Assembly: GCF_000378385.1 (NCBI RefSeq)
Contig: NZ_KB899660.1
Span: 682,001-746,000 of the forward strand
Origin: Paenibacillus daejeonensis DSM 15491
Lineage (GTDB): Bacteria > Bacillota > Bacilli > Paenibacillales > Paenibacillaceae
DNA: 64,000 nucleotides
Reading direction: 5' to 3'
The notes beneath the pieces are model-generated. The model ran no database searches. It saw nothing but the letters and a program-made list of their open reading frames with translations, and was not told the DNA's origin. Both the position numbers and the translations under genes were made by a program. Of this stretch, positions 55,952 to 64,000 are shown piece after piece; position 1 is the first letter of the stretch; each line of letters begins with the position of its first letter.

Positions 55952-56060
55952 AAATCATGAGCGCTTATGCAACTTTTTTCCAATTTCAAGCGTCTAATTG
56001 TATATATTAGGCTATGGGCAAGTGCCCGGGCTTATACATCGATCTTACAGGAGGTCGTAC

Positions 56061-56795
56061 TTGCCGATGACCAAGCATAGATCTACGCGGCATATCCGGC
56101 GGTTTGCTGCTGCGACCGCCCTTCTTATAGCCTTATCGGGATGTCAATCGGGACCAGGCGCCGCATCCAAGCCGGAAGGACAAGCTCCAGAACAGCCTGC
56201 CCCCCGGCAGGAGCAATTGGCAGAGCGTCCATCTGGACCTCAGACACCCGGCTCACAGAGCCCCCAGCAATCCTATGATACGCAACGGCCTGTCCCGCCC
56301 AATGGCGGTCTGCTGCCACCTCAGAACGAGGGAGGCAAAGGACAAGGCACGGGAGAAAATGTTCGCCCGCCCGAGGATAACGTGACAGCCGACATCATAG
56401 AAGAGAAATGGAATATGAGCGTCCCCAAGCTTCTCAATCTCGCGATTGGCGAAGGCATCGTCAAGGCAAGCGAACAATTCGGCACGGCGGAAGAAACGTA
56501 TTTGCTGGCCGATGATGAAGAGCAAATCACTGTGAACTGCTACAACGGTTTTGCCGTGGGACACGACAAGGATCAGCAAATCCGATTTATTGAAGTGTTT
56601 GAGTCCGGTGTACGGACGGGACTAAATGGCATACGAATCGGTGATTTTGAAGAGGATGTCCTCGAGGCGTTAGGCAAGCCTACAACACATACGAGCTACG
56701 TCATCGGCTACAAAGCTAAAGGCGCCCTCCTCAAGTTTGATATGGATCCCAAGAATCGGGAGATTGTATCCATTAAACTGTTTTATCAAACCTGA
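56061..56795 (+). CDS. Lipoprotein with Pro/Gln-rich linker
   Basis: A 244-aa exported lipoprotein. The signal peptide ends in lipobox LIALSGC, followed by a Pro/Gln/Gly-rich low-complexity linker (about 30-120), and a folded C-terminal domain (about 130-244) with IEVFESGVRTGLNGIRIGDF and EDVLEALGKPTTHTSY. This resembles small repeated-domain lipoproteins that act at the membrane surface. The start is uncertain: TTG 56061 (AGGAGG 6 nt upstream) or ATG 56067. No partner is evident. Confidence 0.82.
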   Translation: MPMTKHRSTRHIRRFAAATALLIALSGCQSGPGAASKPEGQAPEQPAPRQEQLAERPSGPQTPGSQSPQQSYDTQRPVPPNGGLLPPQNEGGKGQGTGENVRPPEDNVTADIIEEKWNMSVPKLLNLAIGEGIVKASEQFGTAEETYLLADDEEQITVNCYNGFAVGHDKDQQIRFIEVFESGVRTGLNGIRIGDFEEDVLEALGKPTTHTSYVIGYKAKGALLKFDMDPKNREIVSIKLFYQT

Positions 56796-56873
56796 AGCAA
56801 GTCCAGTTTGTTGACCGTCTATAGTCATGCCTGTCCCCATCTCTTCATAGGCTGGTAATGAGGAGGGTGACAG

Positions 56874-57911
56874 ATGAGAAGACTTGGACTGACCCTGCAA
56901 GTAGCACTAACCTATATTGGAACGATCGTCGGGGCTGGCTTTGCCAGCGGACAGGAGATCCTTCAGTTTTTCACTCGCTTCGGAGCCTTGGCGGCTGTTA
57001 CGATCGGCATATCCGCCATTCTATTCGTCTGGCTGGGCGCCAAGATGATGTTGATTGCCTCCGATATTGCCGCTCGTTCCTATGAAGACCTCAATAAGGC
57101 ATTGTTCGGGCCGCGGTTTGGCGGCTGGGTCAGCCAATTCATGATGGTCGTTCTCCTTGGCGTATCAGCCGTCATGCTGGCTGGCGCCGGTTCACTTTTC
57201 AATGAGCATCTCGGAATCAATTATCAAACCGGTCTGCTGGTGACCCTTTTGGGTTGCTTTTTCTTGCTTCGCAAAGGGATGCAGGCCATACTCGCGGTGA
57301 ATACAATTGTGGTCCCTGTCATGCTCATGTTCACGGTACTGATCATGATCGATACTATGACTACCCCAGGTGCTGAGCGTTGGCTGCTGCTGGGCAGCGA
57401 TTATTCACCATGGGCACTCTGGGCCTCTCCACTATTGTACGCTGCCTTCAATCTCTCCCTGGCCCAGGCCGTCTTAGTCCCTCTGGGCGCCCGCATCAAG
57501 GACCGGCAGGTCCTTATCGCAGGCGCATGGATTGGCGGCATTGGTATTGGCTTCATGCTGCTGGTGGGACATATAGCATTATCGCTTTATATGCCGGGCA
57601 TTACTCAGTTTGCCATTCCCATGGGCGGCATTGCGAGGCAACTAGGCGGCACCATCCAGTTCATCTACCTGTTCTTGATCTTTGCCGAGATCTTCACTAC
57701 GCTAATTGCCAATATTTACGGACTGTCCCTGCAGATGCGCGAACGGCTGGCCTGGCCTCGTGAGCTGCTGATTTTCGCCATCCTGGCTTTCTGTTATGCC
57801 GGCAGTCAGATGGGCTTCGGACCGCTCGTATCTACCTTATATCCCCTGTTCGGCCTGTTCAGTCTGGGGTGGCTCGTTCTGATGATGCGCAAACGCAGCT
57901 TCGGTCTCTGA
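56874..57911 (+). CDS. YkvI-like membrane transporter
   Basis: A 345-aa protein with about ten transmembrane segments, no signal peptide, and the N-terminal pattern IGTIVGAGFASGQEILQFF, as in YkvI-family and other APC-fold proteins. The substrate is unknown. The ATG 56874 has GAGGAGG 6 nt upstream. It follows the lipoprotein gene after 78 bp, so both may share a transcript. Confidence 0.87.
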   Translation: MRRLGLTLQVALTYIGTIVGAGFASGQEILQFFTRFGALAAVTIGISAILFVWLGAKMMLIASDIAARSYEDLNKALFGPRFGGWVSQFMMVVLLGVSAVMLAGAGSLFNEHLGINYQTGLLVTLLGCFFLLRKGMQAILAVNTIVVPVMLMFTVLIMIDTMTTPGAERWLLLGSDYSPWALWASPLLYAAFNLSLAQAVLVPLGARIKDRQVLIAGAWIGGIGIGFMLLVGHIALSLYMPGITQFAIPMGGIARQLGGTIQFIYLFLIFAEIFTTLIANIYGLSLQMRERLAWPRELLIFAILAFCYAGSQMGFGPLVSTLYPLFGLFSLGWLVLMMRKRSFGL

Positions 57912-57914
57912 GAC

Positions 57915-59054
57915 TTACTGCGCCTGCGCACCTCTGTCGTGCTGCAGATAGACGTTTTTCATTTGTGCAATGACCCGCTGCAGCGAGTAATCCTTCTTGG
58001 CGCGATCCCACGCTGCCCGGGCCATGTTGTACCGGTAGATCGGGTCGGAAACCAGCTTCTCGAGCGCATCGGCCAGCGCAGTTGGATCCTCTGGCGGTAC
58101 CAGCAGACCATTGGCACCGTCCTGGATCTGTTCGGCGATTCCTCCCACATTGGTCCCCACTAGCGCCAACCAGCACAACGCAGCTTCAGCGAATACAGAT
58201 CCAAATGATTCGGCTCGGGAAGGCAGTACGAAAATGTCAAAGAACGGCATGAACTCTTCCGGGTGAAGCATATAGCCATAAAATATAATTTCGTCATAGA
58301 GGTTCAGCTCGACCGCGAGCTCTTCCAGCTCCTTGCGGATCGGGCCATCACCAATGATATGAAGAACAAATGGATAATTGCGCTGTTTGAGCTCTGCACA
58401 GGCACGCAGCAGAATATCTAGTCCCTTGGCTGGCACTAGCCGGCACACCGTAATCAATTGCGGGACGGCATTATCATGGGAGATGGGTTTGAAACGTTTC
58501 TCATCGAAGCCGTTAGGGATTACGTGCACGCGCTCGGGTGAGGCAAGGTAAGGCGCAAGATAGCCGCGGAACGATTCGGATACCGTGAGCAAGCCATCCA
58601 TCCGCGCTTCCAACTCACCGTAGATCGCGGTCAAAAACTGATGCTCGATTCCACCTTCCTGGATCTTGCGGTTCAAGATCAACTCACGCTCGTAGCTGGA
58701 GTGAATGGTCATCAATACGGGGGTATCCGGAAACAGCTGCTTCATGACAAGCGCAGCAATGGGGTGATGCGCATGGATAAGGTCGTACGAAGTTTGAATG
58801 CGCATCCGCGTCCACCAGACATAATCCTTGTACGTCTGAATATATTTATCGACAATTGGATGGCCAGCAAACTGCTTTACATCAAAGGTTTGAAACTCCA
58901 CTTCCTCTTGCCCTTTGTTGCGGATTCGCTTGGGCAACGAAAAGATATCCATGGGCCAATCCATCTGTTGAAACCTCTCCTGAATATACGGAACCATGGA
59001 CGACACGCCACCCGGCTGCTCCGGAGGGAAAAACAACGCCTGCAAAATGTTCAA
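57915..59054 (-). CDS. Glycosyltransferase family 4
   Basis: A 379-aa GT-B enzyme. The N-terminal domain has PPEQPGGVSSMVPYI and DLIHAHHPIAALV. The C-terminal domain carries ITVCRLVPAKGLDILLRACA, HIIGDGPIRKELEEL, and the E-x7-E motif ESFGSVFAEA with GGIAEQIQDGANGLLVPPED. The start is TTG 59054 with AGGAGG 7 nt upstream. It is convergent with the YkvI-like gene (3 bp apart). The acceptor is unknown; a cell-envelope glycan is likely. Confidence 0.92.
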   Translation of the reverse strand: MNILQALFFPPEQPGGVSSMVPYIQERFQQMDWPMDIFSLPKRIRNKGQEEVEFQTFDVKQFAGHPIVDKYIQTYKDYVWWTRMRIQTSYDLIHAHHPIAALVMKQLFPDTPVLMTIHSSYERELILNRKIQEGGIEHQFLTAIYGELEARMDGLLTVSESFRGYLAPYLASPERVHVIPNGFDEKRFKPISHDNAVPQLITVCRLVPAKGLDILLRACAELKQRNYPFVLHIIGDGPIRKELEELAVELNLYDEIIFYGYMLHPEEFMPFFDIFVLPSRAESFGSVFAEAALCWLALVGTNVGGIAEQIQDGANGLLVPPEDPTALADALEKLVSDPIYRYNMARAAWDRAKKDYSLQRVIAQMKNVYLQHDRGAQAQ

Positions 59055-59191
59055 CCTGTTGCCTCCTATCCAGCCAGCCTAAGACTGGCCACTGCATTTC
59101 CATTGCACGCTACATACACGTTTGCCCTAATTATACCCCTTTAAGCAGCCGATTGACAGAGCCAAGGGCACAGGTTGACTGCTAGTGGCAG

Positions 59192-59239
59192 ACGAAACGG
59201 ACGGATCGCGCAGGTACCTGTGCGATCCGTCCGTTTCGT
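59192..59239. repeat. Long near-perfect inverted repeat
   Basis: ACGAAACGGACGGATCGC (59192-59209) faces GCGATCCGTCCGTTTCGT (59222-59239). The middle CAGGTACCTG is itself palindromic, so the whole 48 nt is one palindrome broken only by a G-T pair (59210/59221). No T-tract follows on either strand. It lies between a GT4 gene and a VOC gene. Confidence 0.9.
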
Positions 59240-59266
59240 GCGGGTATGCTTATATGGAGACCAAAA

Positions 59267-59737
59267 TCATATCTGCGAGCCGGCTTGGGTCTCTTCATTG
59301 GTTGTGTATTCTTCCGCCTGATTCACACAAATCAGGTGGCTGTCGGGATCAAGGAACTTGAGGTATCCCCCAGCTGGAGGTGTGAAATATGGCTTCTCGA
59401 TAATTCTGACACCTGCCGCAGAGAGTCTCTCATGCAGGGCAGTAATATTCTTGGAGTGCAGTTCCAGCGCATGAATCGGCTGGCCGTCGATTTCCCACTG
59501 CGTAGGTTTCAAATGTCCGGCATCGGTCACGAGCAAGTGCAGGGTGGGCCCGGCGCCACGTCCGTCTTCTCCGCCGCCATTCCTGACACGCAAGAACCGG
59601 TTTTTATCAAGCTCCGACTGTGGATTCTCCTCTACAAACCCAAGCAAATCCTTGTAAAAGGACAGCGACTTGGCGAGATCGGCCACTGGCAGCTGAATCA
59701 AGGTATAACCGTCAATATCCGCTTCGTAATGGTTCAT
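59267..59737 (-). CDS. VOC-family (glyoxalase-like) protein
   Basis: A 156-aa protein with two beta-alpha-beta-beta-beta halves typical of the vicinal-oxygen-chelate fold: DIDGYTLIQLPVADLAKSLS in the first and HSKNITALHERLSAAGVRII in the second, ending FLDPDSHLICVNQ. The substrate cannot be inferred. The ATG 59737 has AAGGGGG 8 nt upstream; an earlier ATG at 59806 lacks a site. Confidence 0.87.
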   Translation of the reverse strand: MNHYEADIDGYTLIQLPVADLAKSLSFYKDLLGFVEENPQSELDKNRFLRVRNGGGEDGRGAGPTLHLLVTDAGHLKPTQWEIDGQPIHALELHSKNITALHERLSAAGVRIIEKPYFTPPAGGYLKFLDPDSHLICVNQAEEYTTNEETQAGSQI

Positions 59738-59872
59738 GGGATAAGCCCCCTTCGTAGGTATGATGAGCAAGCTCTGAATAGCTAGTCTGATGCCTGATCG
59801 CGGCATCCTTCTCTCTCATATACCCCGGCATAAGGCCTCTGAACCCCGTGTCAGCTGGCTTGCCACTCGCAT

Positions 59873-60421
59873 TTACGGCAACAATTGTTCATATTCATGC
59901 CGCAGCAGGGACATGAGCACAAGATCCGTGTATCTTCCCTTGCGATAATGGCGATCGCGCAAGCGGCCTTCCTCACGGAAGCCGCAGTGCCGGTAGCAGG
60001 CAAGCGCCGCGGCGTTGTCTTCATGGACTTCGAGCTGCAGTCGATGAAGATTCAGCTCGTGAAAGACGAATTGCTGCAGAATGCCGATGGCCTCGCGGCC
60101 GTAGCCTCTGCCATGGTCCGCAGGATTGCCGATCACAATCCCCATCTCAGCCATACGATTCTTCCAATCAATCTCGAACAAGTCGATCTGACCAATGTAC
60201 TCCTCGCTGTCCCGATGAGCGATAATAAATCCCCGGTGCCCTCCCTCGCTGTCCATAACGCGCTGTACAAACATCTCGGTCTCTTGCAGGCTATGCGGAT
60301 ACAAGAATACGTCGGACAGGCAATGGGCAATGACGGGATTATTCACCCAGGCCCTCATGTAGGGCACATCCTGCAATCTGTATTCGCGAAGCATAATTCG
60401 GGCTCCGTACAAATAAGGCAT
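59873..60421 (-). CDS. GNAT-family N-acetyltransferase (RimJ/RimL type)
   Basis: A 182-aa acetyltransferase: LREYRLQDVPYMRAWVNNP at the start, the acetyl-CoA loop IGNPADHGRGYGREAIGILQ (near 97-117) and RLQLEVHEDNAAALACYRHC GFREEG in the C-terminal part. It acetylates amines on proteins, antibiotics or polyamines; the target is unknown. GGAAGGAG precedes the ATG 60421. It begins 4 bp after the end of the 148-aa gene, so the two are coupled. Confidence 0.88.
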   Translation of the reverse strand: MPYLYGARIMLREYRLQDVPYMRAWVNNPVIAHCLSDVFLYPHSLQETEMFVQRVMDSEGGHRGFIIAHRDSEEYIGQIDLFEIDWKNRMAEMGIVIGNPADHGRGYGREAIGILQQFVFHELNLHRLQLEVHEDNAAALACYRHCGFREEGRLRDRHYRKGRYTDLVLMSLLRHEYEQLLP

Positions 60422-60425
60422 TCAC

Positions 60426-60872
60426 TTATCTCCTTCCACGCCTTCTCCTTAAGAGAAGGCTTCCGTACCCTCCAAGCACAACCCCATACGCCACATGTCC
60501 GGCAAGCCACCACGCCAGACCAACATAATCATCGGTGGCCGGGGTTCGCACTGAGACCATTGTAAGTGGCAGCCAAGTGACAGAGGTTATGAGCCCTAAG
60601 GCGATACCGACCAGCCAGGGGCGGCCGCGCCAGCTGATATAAGCAATGTATAGCCAGCCCAGAGGGAGCGCCACCAGCAGATGCATGGCGAATTCGACCC
60701 ACTCCGGCATATTCGCAGGCAGCCACTTGATGAAGTCAACATTAAGCAGCAGCGTATAGACGAGTTGGCCATTCCATCCCTCGATCAGCTTCAGCATCAG
60801 GCCGAGCAACACACCTGAGACCACGCCGGCCATCGTGCCATGAAGCGCGATCTGTTGCCATCTGTATCCCAT
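60426..60872 (-). CDS. Small membrane protein (148 aa), YqhR-like
   Basis: A four-helix membrane protein with basic C-terminal end (LLLRRRRGRR). Helices cover about 12-28, 58-80, 88-108 and 122-140. Its layout resembles the YqhR family; I hold that name only loosely. The ATG 60872 has AGGAG 7 nt upstream. It is the first gene of a two-gene unit with the GNAT protein. Confidence 0.75.
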   Translation of the reverse strand: MGYRWQQIALHGTMAGVVSGVLLGLMLKLIEGWNGQLVYTLLLNVDFIKWLPANMPEWVEFAMHLLVALPLGWLYIAYISWRGRPWLVGIALGLITSVTWLPLTMVSVRTPATDDYVGLAWWLAGHVAYGVVLGGYGSLLLRRRRGRR

Positions 60873-60904
60873 AACCCATCTCCTGTCGCAACCAGATAAG
60901 AGAT

Positions 60905-60931
60905 AGAAAAAAAGAGCCTGTATCAGCTCTT
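60905..60931 (-). terminator. Terminator of the GyrI-like gene
   Basis: AAGAGC (60912-60917) pairs with GCTCTT (60926-60931); on the minus strand T7 follows. Confidence 0.75.
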
Positions 60932-60950
60932 AGGTTCTCCAGTATCTGGA

Positions 60951-61421
60951 CTATGATGTCTCGGGGAGAGAGCTTTCCTTGATCGGAATCAAGATCTCCA
61001 CCGGCTCTTCTTCCAAGTGCTCGTCAATATAAAAAACTTCGATGGTGACTGCATTGTCGTCTTTTATCAAATCGTTGTCTGCCATCCAGGCGGCAATCTG
61101 CTCATAGCCCTCGCCCATTCGCTCATTGGTGCATGTGACCATGGCATACGTGTGCTCCGGGACCGTAAACTGGACCATTCCTTCCGGAATCTCCTCCAGG
61201 TGATTGACCTCGTAGCAGGTCCAATACGTAGCAAATACTTCATTACCGTGGAACGGACTGTACAAGGCAGGCGACTTTACAGGGTTGTTCAATTCGTGTT
61301 TTCTGGCCAGAAATTCACTCTGCAGCCGAATGGCTTGCTCAGGCAGCGTAGAGTAGGGGCCGGAATAGCTAATACCTACCAGATTTAATGAAGGCTTGTT
61401 CACCAGCATGCAATTGTCCAT
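60951..61421 (-). CDS. GyrI-like (effector-binding) domain protein
   Basis: A 156-aa protein made of a single SOUL/GyrI-type effector-binding domain without a DNA-binding part: LVGISYSGPYSTLPEQAIRL, EVFATYWTCYEV, EGMVQFTVPEHTYAMVTCT, and YEQIAAWMADNDL. Such stand-alone proteins bind small hydrophobic molecules. The ATG 61421 has GGAGG 8 nt upstream; an earlier TTG (61436) precedes that site. Confidence 0.85.
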   Translation of the reverse strand: MDNCMLVNKPSLNLVGISYSGPYSTLPEQAIRLQSEFLARKHELNNPVKSPALYSPFHGNEVFATYWTCYEVNHLEEIPEGMVQFTVPEHTYAMVTCTNERMGEGYEQIAAWMADNDLIKDDNAVTIEVFYIDEHLEEEPVEILIPIKESSLPETS

Positions 61422-61607
61422 AGCGGTTTCCTCCAATTATCAGTATGGATTCGGCTTGGCTTGAACGCTGTCTGTGTACTCCTAGCCATTGTACTAATAT
61501 ATTTACCCAAGCTGCAACATTTTCATGAGAATTTGTCCGGCTTGTCCTTTTCTTGGGCCTGCGATTATACTGGGGGTAACCATTACACGCGAAAGGCGTT
61601 GCTGCCC

Positions 61608-62243
61608 ATGCAAATTGTCGCCATGCTAACCATGCTTATCGACCATGTCGGTCTAGTTTTTTTCCCAGGCGACCCGCTCTGGCGGATCATTGGCCGGTTG
61701 GCCTTCCCGCTCTACACCTATGCCCTCGTGCTGGGATTCTTTCACACGTCCAATATGAAACGGTATATGCTCCGGCTAACCGTCATCGCTGTGATCTCGC
61801 AGATTCCTTACCAGTGGGCGCTGCACTCCGACGATATCAATGTCGTTGGCACGTTGCTGGTCAGCCTGCTGGCTCTGGTCGCTATGCAGCGTTGGTCCCA
61901 CCCGGCCCTTATGGTATTGATCGGCTGTCTGGCAGCCTACTTGCTGGAGACACTGAATTTCAACTACGGGTATTACGGGCTGGCACTGGTCCTTATCTAT
62001 CGCTATAGCCAGTCGCATATGCAGCTGCTGTTGCATTTCCTGCTCAATCTCTCCACCTTGTTCGCCAAGTTCTGGGAGACCCAGCTGTACAGTATTTTCG
62101 CTACCGCGTTTCTAGTCTATTGGCCAGCCTTTTATCGTGCTTTCGATCGTATTCCAATGCCACGATGGGTGTGGCGAAGCTTTTACCCCGGTCATCTTGT
62201 GCTGCTCGGGGTCGCACAGTTCCTCATTCCGAATGGGCTATAA
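61608..62243 (+). CDS. TraX-family membrane protein
   Basis: A 211-aa membrane protein with about seven hydrophobic helices and the TraX-like opening MLTMLIDHVGLVFFPGDPLW with RIIGRLAFPLYTYALVLGFF. TraX acetylates F pilin in Enterobacteria, but homologues in Firmicutes are of unknown role and no conjugation gene is near. The ATG 61608 is chosen because the family begins there, about 9 nt after GAAAGGCG. The open frame extends upstream to 61461. Confidence 0.85.
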   Translation: MQIVAMLTMLIDHVGLVFFPGDPLWRIIGRLAFPLYTYALVLGFFHTSNMKRYMLRLTVIAVISQIPYQWALHSDDINVVGTLLVSLLALVAMQRWSHPALMVLIGCLAAYLLETLNFNYGYYGLALVLIYRYSQSHMQLLLHFLLNLSTLFAKFWETQLYSIFATAFLVYWPAFYRAFDRIPMPRWVWRSFYPGHLVLLGVAQFLIPNGL

Positions 62244-62261
62244 GCCCTTTAATCTATCCCT

Positions 62262-64000
62262 TTACTTGTTATCTTTTTGCTCCAGCGCTGCTTTCAGCGC
62301 ATCACCGAGACTAGAGCCCAGGCTGACATTGTCACTGTATTGCTGAACCATCCGCTCCTGTTGCTGGCGGTTTTTACGTCCGCCGCCACCGCTCCGTTCC
62401 CCGTCCAGCTTCTCTACAAAGTTGCACGGCCTGCATTGCGCATACTTGCCCGCTTTCCCATTGTGGATCTCCATCTTCTTGCGGCATTGCGGGCATCGCT
62501 TGTTAGAGAGCGCAGGTTCTGCCGCCCGCCGGTAACCACATTCCCGATCCGAGCAGACAAGGGTCTTCCCGCGCTTGCTCTTCACTTCCATGAGCGGCTT
62601 GCTGCATTCAGGACACCGCGAATGGGTCAGGTTATGCGGTTTGTATTCCTTGGTTTCAACTTTGACCTCGCCAACCCATTTGGCCGCCTGCTCCCGAATT
62701 CCCTTCATGAACCGGCCGCGGTCACCTTTGCCCCTCGCGATGCGCTCGAGCTCCCGCTCCCACTCTGCCGTGAGCTCGGGACTACGCAGCTCATCCACGA
62801 CAAGCTCGATTAACTGCTTGCCCTTGCCGGTCGGTACCATCCGGCCCCGCACCCGTTCAATCGTATCCGTGTTGAGCAGCTTCTCGATAATATCCGCCCG
62901 CGTCGCAGGTGTGCCCAGGGAGTGCTTTTCCATAATGGAGAGCAGGGCAGATTCCGTATATTTGGGCGGTGGCTGTGTCCGCAGCTCCTTGGCCTTGGCA
63001 CTCTTGATGGGAAGCTTCTGACCCATCCGAAGCGCTGGCAGCAGCTGCTGGGGCTCCGCTTGCTTCGTCTCCCCTTCTTCATCCTCGTCATCGCTCATTG
63101 TGTCTGAGCCATAGACTTCCTTCCAGCCCAGATCCGTCTGTACTCGTCCCCGGGCATAGAGTGCATCCTCACCCGCTCGCAGTACGACACTCGTCTCATC
63201 ATAGCGGTAGACCGGATAGAACAGGGCAATGAAACGCTTGACGATCAGATCGTACAGCTTGCGCTCTTCGTTGCTCAGGGCACCCAGCTGCACATACTGC
63301 TCCGTAGGGATGATGGCATGGTGGTCTGTAACCTTGCTGTCATCCACAATCCGGCGGGTGATGTTTAACGGATGCCGCAGCGCTTTCCTGGCAAGCGCGG
63401 CATACGGCCCAACAGCGACACTTTCCAGTCTGCCTTTGAGCGTAGGAGCCATGTCTGAGGTTAGATAGCGTGAATCCGTCCGAGGGTACGTCACCAGTTT
63501 ATGCTGCTCGTAGAGCCGCTGCAGTACATTGGATGTCTGCTTGGCGGAGAAGCCGAGACGTTTGCTTGCATCCCGCTGGAGCTCCGTCAAGTCGTAGGCG
63601 AGCGGCTGGGGCTCCGACTTGCCTGTCGTTTTCAGTTTCTCAACGCGCGCAGATTTGGCATTCAGGCGGTTGGCAATCGCCTCCGCGTTCGCCTTGTCCC
63701 AGAGTCTGCCGTCATGGCCTTCCTGCTGTCGATAAGAACCCTGAAAGGTACCCAGATCACCGCTAACCGTCCAATAGGGCTGGGGCTGGAAGCTGTCGAT
63801 CTCCTGCTCCCGCTTCATGAGAAGAGACAACGTCGGTGTCTGCACTCTGCCAGCCGCCAGCTGCGCATTGTACTTCACCGTCAACGCACGCGTCATATTG
63901 AGCCCGATCAGCCAGTCCGCTTCGGCCCTGCAGACGGCGGAGGCATAGAGATTATCATAGTCCCGTCCCGGTTTGAGCGCTCGAAAACCCTCTTTGATTG
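62262..64000 (-). CDS. topB: DNA topoisomerase III (5' end outside window)
   Basis: The C-terminal 579 residues of a type IA topoisomerase; the N-terminal Toprim domain lies beyond the right edge. The frame is open through 64000, so the ATG at 63896 is internal. Visible elements are RVQTPTLSLLMKREQEIDSF, the active-site tyrosine in LVTYPRTDSRYL, SKVTDHHAIIPTE, EKHSLGTPATRADIIEKLL and two zinc ribbons (CPECSKPLMEV...CSDRECGY; CPQCRKKMEI...CRPCNF). It decatenates and resolves recombining DNA by passing strands through a single-strand break. Confidence 0.95.
   Translation of the reverse strand, partial: IKEGFRALKPGRDYDNLYASAVCRAEADWLIGLNMTRALTVKYNAQLAAGRVQTPTLSLLMKREQEIDSFQPQPYWTVSGDLGTFQGSYRQQEGHDGRLWDKANAEAIANRLNAKSARVEKLKTTGKSEPQPLAYDLTELQRDASKRLGFSAKQTSNVLQRLYEQHKLVTYPRTDSRYLTSDMAPTLKGRLESVAVGPYAALARKALRHPLNITRRIVDDSKVTDHHAIIPTEQYVQLGALSNEERKLYDLIVKRFIALFYPVYRYDETSVVLRAGEDALYARGRVQTDLGWKEVYGSDTMSDDEDEEGETKQAEPQQLLPALRMGQKLPIKSAKAKELRTQPPPKYTESALLSIMEKHSLGTPATRADIIEKLLNTDTIERVRGRMVPTGKGKQLIELVVDELRSPELTAEWERELERIARGKGDRGRFMKGIREQAAKWVGEVKVETKEYKPHNLTHSRCPECSKPLMEVKSKRGKTLVCSDRECGYRRAAEPALSNKRCPQCRKKMEIHNGKAGKYAQCRPCNFVEKLDGERSGGGGRKNRQQQERMVQQYSDNVSLGSSLGDALKAALEQKDNK

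Noticed and set aside
55836-55997. Purine riboswitch expected in front of xpt
   Set aside because: The conserved purine aptamer elements were not found in the leader; only AT-rich sequence and a possible repeat remnant.
61608-62243. Conjugative element suggested by TraX
   Set aside because: No relaxase, type IV secretion, integrase or attachment repeats nearby; the family is common in Firmicute chromosomes.

Overview
The window looks like a chromosomal segment of an endospore-forming Firmicute of the Paenibacillus type. Evidence read from the sequence: moderately high GC with strong AGGAGG-type ribosome sites, frequent GTG and TTG starts, SLH-anchored surface proteins, a BclB-type spore-surface collagen protein, homologues of Bacillus yqhH/yqhG/yqzE, a B12-dependent ribonucleotide reductase, a CcpA-type cre site and U-tract terminators. 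The assignment to genus is inference; no ribosomal gene is present.

Layout. 0-7 kb: a two-component system (regulator cut by the window edge), tRNA-Pro(UGG), a lone LacI-type regulator, and glycolate oxidase genes glcD-glcF divergent from a FadR-type GntR regulator, with a perfect 13-bp palindrome at the divergent promoter. 7-17.2 kb: a spore-surface locus. On the minus strand is a BclB-like collagen protein with two small proteins that carry the same N-terminal domain, a glycosyltransferase and an unknown protein. On the plus strand is a tight ATGA-coupled set of three glycosyltransferase genes (four GT domains) and a double-domain methyltransferase. The likely theme is making and glycosylating a collagen-like filament on the spore surface.

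17.2-18.3 kb: a yybP-ykoY manganese riboswitch with terminator in front of a TerC-family gene. 18.4-41.9 kb: three giant secreted proteins (1841, 2535 and 3015 aa; the last two end in SLH domains) in one minus-strand run, followed by a small trypsin-like protease and a stand-alone receiver protein. Hairpins fill three of the intercistronic gaps, and the hairpins after the two largest-gap cistrons pair better on the minus-strand RNA than on the plus strand. A 22-bp perfect palindrome lies upstream of the run.

42-51 kb: nrdJ behind two NrdR-like boxes spaced 31 bp, the SNF2 ATPase/YqhG pair, an unknown secreted protein, YqzE, a CwlD-like amidase and a YibQ-type deacetylase. 51-53.5 kb: a GH30 xylanase with a carbohydrate-binding module and a cre site, tRNA-Leu(CAG), and a 51-bp tandem repeat in an A-B-A-B arrangement. 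53.5-64 kb: small conserved unknowns, xpt, a lipoprotein, a YkvI-like transporter, a GT4 glycosyltransferase, VOC, GNAT and GyrI-like proteins, a TraX-like membrane protein and topoisomerase III cut by the window end.

The most novel-looking material is the collagen/preface-domain/glycosylation locus and the 22-kb giant surface-protein run.
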